This document shows positions 43,916 through 52,302 of a stretch of 64,000 nucleotides of DNA, piece by piece. The notes beneath the pieces are model-generated. The model was not told the origin of the DNA. It saw only the letters and a program-made list of their open reading frames with translations, and did no database searches. The stretch's first letter is position 1, and each line of letters begins with the position of its first letter. Source of the DNA: SZUA-87 sp041687805 (GTDB taxonomy: Bacteria > Actinomycetota > Acidimicrobiia > Acidimicrobiales > Aldehydirespiratoraceae); NCBI GenBank assembly GCA_041687805.1, contig JBDNJK010000116.1, positions 21,512 through 85,511 of the forward strand, read 5' to 3'. The translations under genes were made by a program, and so were the position numbers.

Positions 43916-43935
43916 GATCAACCTTCCGGTTGATC
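43916..43935. terminator. Perfect hairpin between convergent fabI and CNNM genes
   Basis: GATCAACC-TTCC-GGTTGATC is an exact 8-bp inverted repeat with a 4-base loop. It begins 5 bases after the fabI stop and contains the stop codon of the opposing CNNM gene (43918-43920), so it would fold in both transcripts. There is no clear T-run, as is common in actinobacteria. A shared bidirectional terminator is the simplest reading. Confidence 0.55.
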
Positions 43936-44967
43936 GGTCTCGTCTCTGATATCGCCCACCAAAGACTCGAGAACGTCCTCCAGAGTCACCATCCCCAGCA
44001 GGGTGCCTTGATTGTCGCGTACCAGAGCCATATGACGTCTCATCCGACGCATCGAGCGCATGAGGTCTCGGATCGACCGATCGGGCGGCACGATCAACAT
44101 GCGACGAATCATCTCGAGCGGGACAGGCTCTGATCGCGCATCGGCGGGCAAACGCAAGAGATCCTTGGAGTGGACGAATCCGACGATGTCGTCAGATTCG
44201 ATTCCCTCGATCGGCAACCGACTGTGTCCCGAATGTGCCACGACCGCTTCGATGTCACCAACCGGCAATGCCCTGATCACACTGACCATCCGTGACCTCG
44301 GCACCATGATCGATCCGGCCGTGCGTGCCCGGAAATCCAGAGCGCCCGCCAGTAGGTCATGCTCGGCAACCTCAATCACACCGTCCTCTTGAGCACCGGC
44401 GATCAACGTATGGAACTCATTCACCGTGAGGGCGGTGTTGAGTTCATCGACAGGTTCTCTACCGAGTGATCGCACCGCGATGCTCGACATTTCGTTGAGC
44501 AACCAGATCACCGGCCGTAGCGCTGCAACGTAAACCTGATGGATCGGTGCGAGCACGCGTGCGGCCTTCTCCGGGCCGGTTAGTGCGATGTTTTTCGGCA
44601 CCATTTCTCCGAGGACCATATGAATGGTGACGACAATCATGAGAGCCACCACAAACCCGATGGTGTGCAGCACGCCAGCTGGCAGATCGATGAAGCGTTC
44701 CACCGCAGATTCGATGAGTGTCGAGACAGCGGGTTCACCGACGAAGCCAAGGCCAAGTGAAGCCATGGTGATGCCGAGCTGAGCTCCAGCGAGTTGTGGC
44801 TGAAGATGACGGACCGCATCGAGCGCGGCCGTGGCTCCATCGTCGGAATTGTCGGCCATCGGCTCAAGCCGAGACGGCCTACTCCCGATCAGCGAGAACT
44901 CGACCGCCACGAAGAATGCGTTGATGCCCACCAACACGACCGACAGCACCAACATCCACAGGGTCAT
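43918..44967 (-). CDS. CNNM/CBS-pair membrane protein, short form
   Basis: A CNNM (DUF21) transmembrane domain comes first: MTLWMLVLSVVLVGINAFFVAVEFSLIGSRPSRLEP, then LAGAQLGITMASLGLGFVGEPAV and MVVLGEMVPKNIAL-type motifs. It is followed by a CBS pair (RTAGSIMVPRSRMVSV, LLGMVTLEDVLESLVGDI). The CorC/HlyC C-terminal domain usual in this family is missing: the protein ends soon after the second CBS at 349 residues. Members are implicated in Mg2+ or Co2+ homeostasis. It overlaps the longer paralogue upstream by ATGA. Confidence 0.85.
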   Translation of the reverse strand: MTLWMLVLSVVLVGINAFFVAVEFSLIGSRPSRLEPMADNSDDGATAALDAVRHLQPQLAGAQLGITMASLGLGFVGEPAVSTLIESAVERFIDLPAGVLHTIGFVVALMIVVTIHMVLGEMVPKNIALTGPEKAARVLAPIHQVYVAALRPVIWLLNEMSSIAVRSLGREPVDELNTALTVNEFHTLIAGAQEDGVIEVAEHDLLAGALDFRARTAGSIMVPRSRMVSVIRALPVGDIEAVVAHSGHSRLPIEGIESDDIVGFVHSKDLLRLPADARSEPVPLEMIRRMLIVPPDRSIRDLMRSMRRMRRHMALVRDNQGTLLGMVTLEDVLESLVGDIRDETDQPEG

Positions 44968-46253
44968 GGCGCCACCTGGCGCGGCTCGACCAATCGAACC
45001 GTGGCAATTCTCAGTCGGTCCATCGCAACGACTTCGATACGCCACCCGTCGACAATACAGATATCACCGGTCTCGGGAATTCGACCCAGACGATCGAGGA
45101 CCAGTCCGGCGAGCGTCTCGTATTCACCGTCTGGCATTTCGAAACCAACCAGATCGACCACCTCATCGTGGTGCAGCGACGCCGGAATGATCGTCGATCC
45201 TTTGGATTCGACTCTGGTGAGCGACGCAGGCGCATCATCGTGTTCATCGTCGATTTCACCAACGATCTCCTCCAGAATGTCTTCAAGGGTGATGATTCCC
45301 GCAGTGCCACCGTGCTCATCGACCACAACGGCCAACTGCCCGCCGCGCTCGCGAAGTTCGACAAGCAACTCGTCGAGATCCTTGGTTTCCGGAACCGCCA
45401 GGACCAGCGCCATCACACTCTCAACACTTGTGGACCTTCGTTGATCAACCGGCACGGCATGAACCGACTTGACGTGAACGACGCCGACAATCGAATCGAG
45501 ATCGCCCGTGGTGACCGGAAATCGGCTGTGGCCGGTTCGAACGGCTACATCGACAAGGTCGTCGATCGTGGAATCACAGCTGATCGAAAGGACCTGAACC
45601 CGCGGCACCATCGCGTCGTCGGCAGATTTGTCGGCCAGTCGGATCGAACGCGTCAGCAGCTGAACCTCGCCGGCATCAAGCGTGCCCTCCTCCCCGGAAG
45701 ACCGGATCAGCTGCTCGAGTTCGACTCGATCACGAGCAGACTCGGAGTCATCGGAGATTTCGAAGCCGATCGCACGCGAAATGCGGGCAGCCATACCGTC
45801 GAGAACTGCCACCAGCGGACGTGCCACCTTTCCGTATACAGCCGTCGGCCGCGACAGCGCCACAGCCATCGAGAACGGGCTGCTGGTGGCCATCGCCTTC
45901 GGTACCAACTCGCCAAATACCATCTGGACCACTGTCGCTATGGAAAACCCGATGACGATAGCCACACCCGCGCTCGACGATCCGAGCACGCCATTTAGTG
46001 CAGGGTCGATCAAATCGGCGACCACCGGCTCTGCAATGAAGCCCAACAACAGCGACGTGACTGTGATGCCCAACTGGGCACCCGACAGGTGGTACGACAG
46101 GTGATCGAGTAGCCGCTGCACCCTCTTCGCACCGCGATCTCCCGAACCGGCGCGTTCGTCTACCCGAGTCCGGTCGACCGCAACCAACGCAAACTCGGCA
46201 GCGACGAAGGTGGCGTTGGCAGCAACCAGTGCCACTACTGCCAAAAGCCTCAA
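44964..46253 (-). CDS. CNNM/CBS-pair/CorC-HlyC membrane protein, long form
   Basis: The same CNNM domain begins this 429-residue protein (ANATFVAAEFALVAVDRTRVDERA, GAQLGITVTSLLLGFIAEPVV, VFGELVPKAMATS), followed by a CBS pair (ADDAMVPRVQVLSI, GTAGIITLEDILEEIVGEIDDEHDD) and a complete CorC/HlyC domain ending MDRLRIATVRLVEP. The apparent start is TTG at 46253; GAGGAGG lies 16 bases upstream, which is too far, so the true start may be slightly different. It is divergent from the ABC exporter genes. With its shorter neighbour it may form a hetero-oligomer. Confidence 0.85.
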   Translation of the reverse strand: MRLLAVVALVAANATFVAAEFALVAVDRTRVDERAGSGDRGAKRVQRLLDHLSYHLSGAQLGITVTSLLLGFIAEPVVADLIDPALNGVLGSSSAGVAIVIGFSIATVVQMVFGELVPKAMATSSPFSMAVALSRPTAVYGKVARPLVAVLDGMAARISRAIGFEISDDSESARDRVELEQLIRSSGEEGTLDAGEVQLLTRSIRLADKSADDAMVPRVQVLSISCDSTIDDLVDVAVRTGHSRFPVTTGDLDSIVGVVHVKSVHAVPVDQRRSTSVESVMALVLAVPETKDLDELLVELRERGGQLAVVVDEHGGTAGIITLEDILEEIVGEIDDEHDDAPASLTRVESKGSTIIPASLHHDEVVDLVGFEMPDGEYETLAGLVLDRLGRIPETGDICIVDGWRIEVVAMDRLRIATVRLVEPRQVAP

Positions 46254-46315
46254 TGCGGTATCTATCGATCCTCCTCGATCTGTGCGGTACGCGAATGTAG
46301 CCCTAGGTTGTACGA

Positions 46316-48142
46316 ATGCCTGAGACAGTCGGCGATGATCCGGCGTCGAACCCCCACATTAGAAGCCGTTTCGAGCGACCCAGAGCAGCCATCAATCCCG
46401 ATCAGTCGCTCGGCTGGATCCGTCGCGTTTGGCCGATAGTCAAATCCCACAAGCGTCTCTTCTACGGCTCGATGCTGGCCGGCATGGTGGCCACAGCAGG
46501 GTCAGTAGCCGTGCCGATCGCCATCGGTCGAGGCATCGACGCGATCGATGCCGGGCATTCGGCCACCCCCTATGTGGTGACGCTGGCGATCGTCGCCACG
46601 CTCAGATTCTCGCTCGGATACTTCTTTCGGTTTGGCCTGTTCACTGCCGCCCACAAGATCGAAAGTGATCTGAGAAACCTTATTTTCGAAAGACTCACCG
46701 AACTCTCATTCTCGTACTGGGATCGCACACAAAGTGGGCAGGTGATCTCCCGGGCCAACACCGACGTCAGATCGATCCAGTTGCTCTTCGCGTTCGGGCC
46801 GATGATTGCCATGCAATTTGTGCTGCTCACGTGGGCGGTGATCGCGATGGTGATCATTGATCTCCCGCTCACCCTCGTGGCTGTGGTGCCGCTTCCGTTT
46901 GTCTACGTGGTTGGTCGACGTTTGAGAAACCTTCTCTTTCCTCTTTCATGGGTTGTCCAGGCTCGTCAAGCCGATGTCGCCACGATCGTCGACGAAAACA
47001 TCCAAGGCGCCAGGGTGGTCAAAGCGTTCGCTCAGGAGGCCAATCAGGTGCAACTCCTGGCAATGGCGGCCCGTCGGTTGAGGTGGGCGGGCACCGCTCT
47101 GGCCGACGCTCGAGCGCGAAACGCCCCGACAATGGAAGCTCTGCCTCGTCTCGGGCTGGCACTCGTCTTGTTGTTCGGCGGGATTCGAGCCATCGACGGC
47201 AGCATCCAAATCGGTGAATTGGTCACGTTCTCCACGTTCGTGCTCATGCTCGCTGTGCCGTTCAGGCTGGTGGGCTTCATTCTCATCCAGTGGCAGCGTG
47301 CCGGAGCGGCAGCTGTGAGGGTGTTCGAGATCCTCGATGAGAGGCCCGACGTCGTCGAGGGCCCCGCCCCCAAGCGCCTTATTGATCCCGATGGCCGAGT
47401 CACCTTCGAGTCGGTGAAATTCGCCTATCCCACAGACCCGACTGCCCTGATTCTCGACGGCCTCACATTGCAGATCGATGCCGGCGAGACGGTGGCGATA
47501 GTGGGCCGAACAGGCAGTGGCAAATCCACCATCGCCAGGCTTCTCACCAGGTTCTACGACGTCGTTGATGGTTCGATCATGATTGACGGTGTCGACGTGA
47601 GAGAAATTTCACTCACCGATCTTCGTCGCGAGGTCACAACGGCATCCGACGACCCGTTCCTTTTCGCAACTTCGATTCGCGACAACGTCGAGTTCGCCCG
47701 GCCCGGCTCGCCCGACCACATAGTCGACTCTGCTCTGGCCGATGCAGCGGCGGACGGTTTCGTCGACGACCTTCCCAGCGGCCGACTGACAGAGGTCGGT
47801 GAACGAGGCTTGACCCTCTCCGGCGGCCAGCGCCAACGCTTGGCACTGGCGCGGACATTTCTCGCCGATCCCGTAATTCTCGTGCTCGATGACGCCACCA
47901 GTGCGGTTGATGTCGCGGTGGAGCAACGCATCCACGATGCGCTCACCGCCCGCCGAGCAAACCGCACAACGATTCTGATAGCCCACCGCCTGTCAACCAT
48001 TTCCCTGGCCGACCGCGTGATCCTCATTGAGGACGGCCGCGTCGCTGCCAGCGGCACCCATTTCGGCCTGCTCGACAGCGAACCCCGCTATGCCGCGATT
48101 CTTGCCGACTCCGGCTCCTCCACCACTGATCGGATCGTCTGA
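46316..48142 (+). CDS. ABC exporter half-transporter with degenerate ATP site (subunit A)
   Basis: Residues 1-330 hold the six-helix exporter domain; ABC domain follows. Walker A is GRTGSGKST near residue 395. Walker B is VILVLDDATSAVD, so the catalytic Glu is Asp526. The Q-loop reads TTASDDPFLF instead of VPQDPFLF. Its own signature LSGGQRQRLALAR and the H-loop IAHRLSTI are standard. Together with the next gene this gives one consensus and one degenerate composite site, as in heterodimeric exporters such as BmrCD and TM287/288. Substrate unknown. The stop overlaps the next start as TGATG. Length 608. Confidence 0.92.
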   Translation: MPETVGDDPASNPHIRSRFERPRAAINPDQSLGWIRRVWPIVKSHKRLFYGSMLAGMVATAGSVAVPIAIGRGIDAIDAGHSATPYVVTLAIVATLRFSLGYFFRFGLFTAAHKIESDLRNLIFERLTELSFSYWDRTQSGQVISRANTDVRSIQLLFAFGPMIAMQFVLLTWAVIAMVIIDLPLTLVAVVPLPFVYVVGRRLRNLLFPLSWVVQARQADVATIVDENIQGARVVKAFAQEANQVQLLAMAARRLRWAGTALADARARNAPTMEALPRLGLALVLLFGGIRAIDGSIQIGELVTFSTFVLMLAVPFRLVGFILIQWQRAGAAAVRVFEILDERPDVVEGPAPKRLIDPDGRVTFESVKFAYPTDPTALILDGLTLQIDAGETVAIVGRTGSGKSTIARLLTRFYDVVDGSIMIDGVDVREISLTDLRREVTTASDDPFLFATSIRDNVEFARPGSPDHIVDSALADAAADGFVDDLPSGRLTEVGERGLTLSGGQRQRLALARTFLADPVILVLDDATSAVDVAVEQRIHDALTARRANRTTILIAHRLSTISLADRVILIEDGRVAASGTHFGLLDSEPRYAAILADSGSSTTDRIV

Positions 48143-50057
48143 TGTTCGCGGTTGGAGGAGGCGGAGGCTTCGGCGGCGGACCGACCACGCCGCAGTCGAG
48201 CGCCGCAGCCGGCTTGCCTCATGCCGAGGTGCCGGGGGATCTGCGGAGCAAAGTTGAGAACGTGCTGCTTCACGAGCCCCAGCACACAGTCGACCCGGTT
48301 CCGTGGTCGCACACCGATTGGGACCATCACCCATTCACGCTGAAGCGATTTTTGTGGCCGCACCGGGGCCGCTTGGCGCTGGCCGCGGTGCTGGTAACCA
48401 TCGAAACCGTTGCGCTGCAATTCGGTCCGATCCTCACCCAGATCGGGATCGATAAGGGTATCAGGGTCCGCAACAAGCAAGTACTCGTGATCACTGCGGG
48501 TGCATACGTAGGTGCCGTCGTGCTGTCGACGATCATGGGCGCAATTCGTGTGGCGTTCACCGGACGCCTCGGCGAGCGGCTCAACGAGGCGCTTCGTATA
48601 AAGGTGTTCAGCCACATGCAGCGCCAGGGCGTCGACTACTACACGAACGAAAAAGCCGGGGTACTCCTCACTCGGATGACGTCTGATATCGAGGCGCTGT
48701 CGGTTCTGTTCCAGGACGGCATCGTCAACCTCCTGGTACAGGGCCTCACCCTGATCGTTATCACCACCGTGATGTTCATTTACGACCCACTGCTCGCGGT
48801 GATCACGCTTGGAGTGGCCGTTCCACCCACCGTTGTCATTTCGCTGTGGTTTCGAGGAGCCTCCGCCAGCGCTTACATCCGGGTTCGGGATCGCATAGCC
48901 GAACTTCTGTCGCACCTGCAGGAATCTCTCGCGGGAATTCGAGTGATCGTCGCCCACAATCGACGAGCCGTCAACGTCGCCGAGCATCGCAACGTCGTCG
49001 GCGACCATCGCGACGCCAACATCGCCACCTCGAGACTCAACTCGATCTATGCGCCGTCCACCGACATGGTCGGGATCTTCAGCCAGGCAGCGCTACTTGG
49101 GGTGGGCGGGTCATGGTGTCCAACGGTCGAATCACCATCGGTGAGCTCGCGGCGTTCCTACTATTCCTCACCTCGTTCTTCGCTCCGATCCAGACTCTTG
49201 TCCAGTTATACAATTCCTACCAACAAGGTGGGGCGGCGGTGGTCAAGTTGCGAAATCTGCTCAGCACGGAACCAACGGCGGCCGAATCTTCGACCGCGGC
49301 CGACCTGCCTGCGATCGAGGGAGAGATCGAGCTACGCAACGTCACCTTCGGGTACACCCCCGACAACCCGGTCCTCAGCGATGTTTCCCTGCGAGTGGCG
49401 CCCGGTGAGTCGATCGCTTTTGTCGGAGAGACCGGCGCAGGCAAGTCGACCATCGCCAAGCTCATCACCCGGTTCTATGACCCACAGTCCGGTGTGGTGG
49501 CAATCGACGGACATGATCTACGCGATGTCACTCTCTCCAGCCTCCGATCGCAGCTGGGGGTTGTGCCTCAGGAACCCTTCCTCTTCGCAGGTGCAGTCCG
49601 CGACAATGTGGCTTTCGCCCGGCCGGACGCAACCGACTCCGAGCTTCAAGATGCCCTCGAAGCCGTCGGCATTACCGAGTTGGTCAACAGAATTGGCGGG
49701 CTGGACGCGGCGGTACACGAACGCGGCGCATCCCTTTCCGCCGGAGAGCGCCAACTCCTCGCTCTCGCACGCGCTTTCGTCGCCCGCCCGAGGGTGTTGA
49801 TCCTCGATGAGGCCACCAGCAATCTGGATCTGCGATCGGAGGCAACCGTCGAGCGGGCACTGGATGCGTTGCTCGGTGGCCGCACCGCGGTGATCATCGC
49901 CCACCGGCTTGCCACCGCCCGTCGCGCTGATCGCATCGCCGTGATTCACGATGGCACAATCGCCGAATTGGGGAGCCACGAACAGCTCGTGGCAGAAGGT
50001 GGCCGCTACAAGGCGATGTACGACGCTTGGATCCAACATGGAGGTTCCGCCTCGTGA
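48142..50057 (+). pseudogene. ABC exporter half-transporter (subunit B), single-base frameshift
   Basis: Partner of the preceding subunit. The frame from 48142 encodes a Gly-rich N-terminus and the transmembrane domain up to FSQAALLGVGG near 49108; the sequence then continues one frame over from MVSNGRITIGELAAFLLFLTSFFAPIQ to the stop at 50057. Adding one G to the run at 49108-49110 restores one chain of 638 residues. The ABC domain has GETGAGKST, VVPQEPFLF, canonical Walker B LILDEATSNLD and a changed signature LSAGERQLLALARAF. No slippery heptamer sits at the site, so programmed frameshifting is unlikely; sequencing error or recent mutation is more plausible. Confidence 0.85.
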
Positions 50058-50776
50058 ACGTCGACGTGTCATCACTCATTTTCGCCCTGCTCATCATCAC
50101 CTGTTCGTCCACGATTCAGGGATCGGTCGGCTTCGGAGCCAACCTCATCGCCGCTCCCCTGCTGGCCCTGATCGACACAGCATTCGTGCCCGGTCCGATA
50201 TTCATTGCGAGCACGTCGTTGATCATTTCGTCGGCGCTTCGTGAACGGCATTTCGTCGACTGGCATTTCGTCCGTTGGGGCACCGCTGGTCGTCTGCCCG
50301 GGGTAATACTCGGCTCGCTGGTTCTAGGGGCGGTATCCGACTCTTCGCTGAGACTGATAGTTGCAATCACCATCATGGTCGCCGTGGTGCTGTCGTCTGG
50401 GGCGATCAAAATTCCGGAATCCAAATACAGTTTCGCGATGGCCGGAGTGATATCCGGATTCGGGTCGACCACGGCGTCAATCGGTGGCCCACCGGCCGCA
50501 TTGTCGCTCCAACATCGTCAGGGCCCGGCTGTCAGGTCGACCCTCTCGGCGTTCTTCGTCATCGGCTCCACGCTGACGCTGCCGGCCATTGCCGTAGCAG
50601 GCAGGTTGGGCACAGGTGAATTACTCACCGGCATTGCTCTCATGCCCGGCTCGTTCCTTGGCTTTGCCATATCCGGCCCGCTTCGCAAGTACGTCGATGC
50701 CGGACGAGTTCGGCCACTTGTGTTGACGATCTCGATACTTTCGGCGGTCGCTCTGATCGTCAAGATCGTTATCTGA
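50054..50776 (+). CDS. TSUP (TauE/SafE) family permease
   Basis: A polytopic protein of 240 residues with two related halves, typical of the TSUP family: GSVGFGANLIAAPLLALID in the first and ISGFGSTTASIGGPPAALSLQHRQG in the second. Such proteins move sulfite, sulfoacetate or other organic anions, usually by proton symport; the substrate cannot be assigned. The start is the GTG at 50054, overlapping the ABC exporter stop as GTGA, so it is coupled to that operon. Confidence 0.85.
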   Translation: MNVDVSSLIFALLIITCSSTIQGSVGFGANLIAAPLLALIDTAFVPGPIFIASTSLIISSALRERHFVDWHFVRWGTAGRLPGVILGSLVLGAVSDSSLRLIVAITIMVAVVLSSGAIKIPESKYSFAMAGVISGFGSTTASIGGPPAALSLQHRQGPAVRSTLSAFFVIGSTLTLPAIAVAGRLGTGELLTGIALMPGSFLGFAISGPLRKYVDAGRVRPLVLTISILSAVALIVKIVI

Positions 50777-50791
50777 GAGGTTGATCCGCAT

Positions 50792-51589
50792 ATGGTCGAG
50801 CGCGTGACTCACAAAGTGCTTCACCTGGAGGGGATACATCGCAGGATCGACGGTGCCGAAATTCTACGCGGCGTCGATTGGACAGTTGAGGCCGGTCAGC
50901 ATTGGGTGGTGCTGGGACCAAATGGCTCGGGCAAGACCACTCTGATCCGGATCGCGTCGATGTGGCTTCATCCGTCCGCCGGCGAGGTCACCATCCTCGG
51001 GCATCGCCTCGGACGAACCGATGTGCGAACTCTTCGAGCAATGATCGGATTCGCCAGCTCAGCCATGGCCGACATGCTCCGCCCTGAGTTGTCCGTGATC
51101 GACGTGGTGATGACAGCTGCCAATGCTGCTCTTGAGCCATGGTGGCATTCCTACAACGACACCGACCGCGATCGGGCCGTGGCATCGCTGACAAGAGTGG
51201 GAATCGCCGATCTCGTCGATCGCCGTTTCGGAACGCTGTCATCCGGTGAACGTCAGCGTGTGCTGCTGGCCCGAGCGCTTTCGACCGATCCTGGACTGAT
51301 TCTGCTGGACGAACCAACGGCCGCTCTCGATCTGGCGGGTCGTGAACAGCTCGTGTCGACCCTCGCCGACTTGGCGTTCGACCCTCTCACGCCGCCGATT
51401 GCGCTCGTCACACATCATGTGGAGGAGATACCTGACGGCTTCACCCACGCTCTGATGGTGCGCGACGGTGTATCGATGGCGCAGGGCCCCATCGGGGAGG
51501 TCCTCACCAGCGAAAATCTGTCGAAGTGTTTCGGCCTGTCACTCAGTCTGGAGCGGCGCCGTGGTCGGTGGGCCGCATGGGCGAATTAA
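50792..51589 (+). CDS. Stand-alone ABC ATPase (YlmA/ModF-like)
   Basis: A single ABC domain of 265 residues with VLGPNGSGKTTLIRI, LSSGERQRVLLARAL and LILLDEPTAALD, all consensus. The region after Walker A (WLHPSAGEVTILGHRLGRTD) and the tail lack a transporter-specific pattern. No permease or binding protein is adjacent except the TSUP gene, which is not an ABC partner. It resembles ABC proteins that are annotated as iron or molybdate ATPases without evidence. Its last 47 bases overlap thiN, which runs in the opposite direction. Confidence 0.85.
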   Translation: MVERVTHKVLHLEGIHRRIDGAEILRGVDWTVEAGQHWVVLGPNGSGKTTLIRIASMWLHPSAGEVTILGHRLGRTDVRTLRAMIGFASSAMADMLRPELSVIDVVMTAANAALEPWWHSYNDTDRDRAVASLTRVGIADLVDRRFGTLSSGERQRVLLARALSTDPGLILLDEPTAALDLAGREQLVSTLADLAFDPLTPPIALVTHHVEEIPDGFTHALMVRDGVSMAQGPIGEVLTSENLSKCFGLSLSLERRRGRWAAWAN

Positions 51590-52223
51590 CCGCGAGCAGT
51601 ACCCCGCTCGCCACTCGAATTATCACCGGCGTTGCCACAACCACATTTGAGACGCCGCGAGCCGAGTAGGGGCCCAAATCCTCGCCATCGAGCTGCCATT
51701 CGAGTCCACTGGTGGTGACCCCGAGAGCTGGTCCGCCGATGGGGAGCAGAGACAACGTCTCGCCGACGGGCAGCATCAGTTGAAGCTCCCGTCTGGCAAC
51801 CCATACCGACGATTCGCCAACAGTGCCCGAGACCGCGACATCGCCCCATTCGGGTGAGGCCATGACCGCTAGGTTGGCCGCGGCATGGTCGAGTCGCCCC
51901 CCTGCTCCGACCATCACATGGATTGCCGATGCCCCCCGAGCAACGGCCTCCGACATGGCCAGCTCCAGGTCGGTTCGGTCCTTTGCCCGTGGATGTCGTT
52001 CGACATCGATCGCCGCCGACTCGGCACGGTGAAGCGCTTTCGCACTGACGGAATCCATGTCTCCGATGACGAGGTCGACCGACAATCCGAGCGACTCGGC
52101 AAGATCGAGACCGCTGTCGGCGGCGATCACCAAGTCGTGTGGCGGCGGTTCGACGACCACACCAGGGTCACCGGCCGCCAACACCAAGATGGTGATTGGG
52201 TCGAGCATCACTCGACGATACAC
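51543..52223 (-). CDS. thiN: Thiamine pyrophosphokinase
   Basis: It transfers pyrophosphate from ATP to thiamine. VIAADSGLDLAESLGLSVDLVIGDMDSV, HPRAKDRTDLELAMSEAVARG and VMVGAGGRLDHAAANLAVM are the N-terminal catalytic motifs; the C-terminal beta domain has ETLSLLPIGGPALGVTTSGLEW and NVVVATPVIIRVASGVLLAVNS, the thiamine pocket. Length 226; the ATG at 52208 is an alternative start. It overlaps the 3' end of the ABC ATPase gene tail-to-tail by 47 bases, encoding the C-terminus of both. Confidence 0.92.
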   Translation of the reverse strand: MYRRVMLDPITILVLAAGDPGVVVEPPPHDLVIAADSGLDLAESLGLSVDLVIGDMDSVSAKALHRAESAAIDVERHPRAKDRTDLELAMSEAVARGASAIHVMVGAGGRLDHAAANLAVMASPEWGDVAVSGTVGESSVWVARRELQLMLPVGETLSLLPIGGPALGVTTSGLEWQLDGEDLGPYSARGVSNVVVATPVIIRVASGVLLAVNSPMRPTDHGAAPD

Positions 52224-52302
52224 ATTTTGATCACAGCGATGTCTTGCCCATCGGTGAAGCGCCCCAGCGCGGCGTCACCTACGACGTGAAGTGGTGAGAC
52301 CT

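Noticed and set aside
49095..49115. Programmed -1 frameshift in the ABC exporter gene
   Set aside because: No X-XXY-YYZ heptamer is in frame at the shift and exporters do not use this mechanism; one missing G is simpler.
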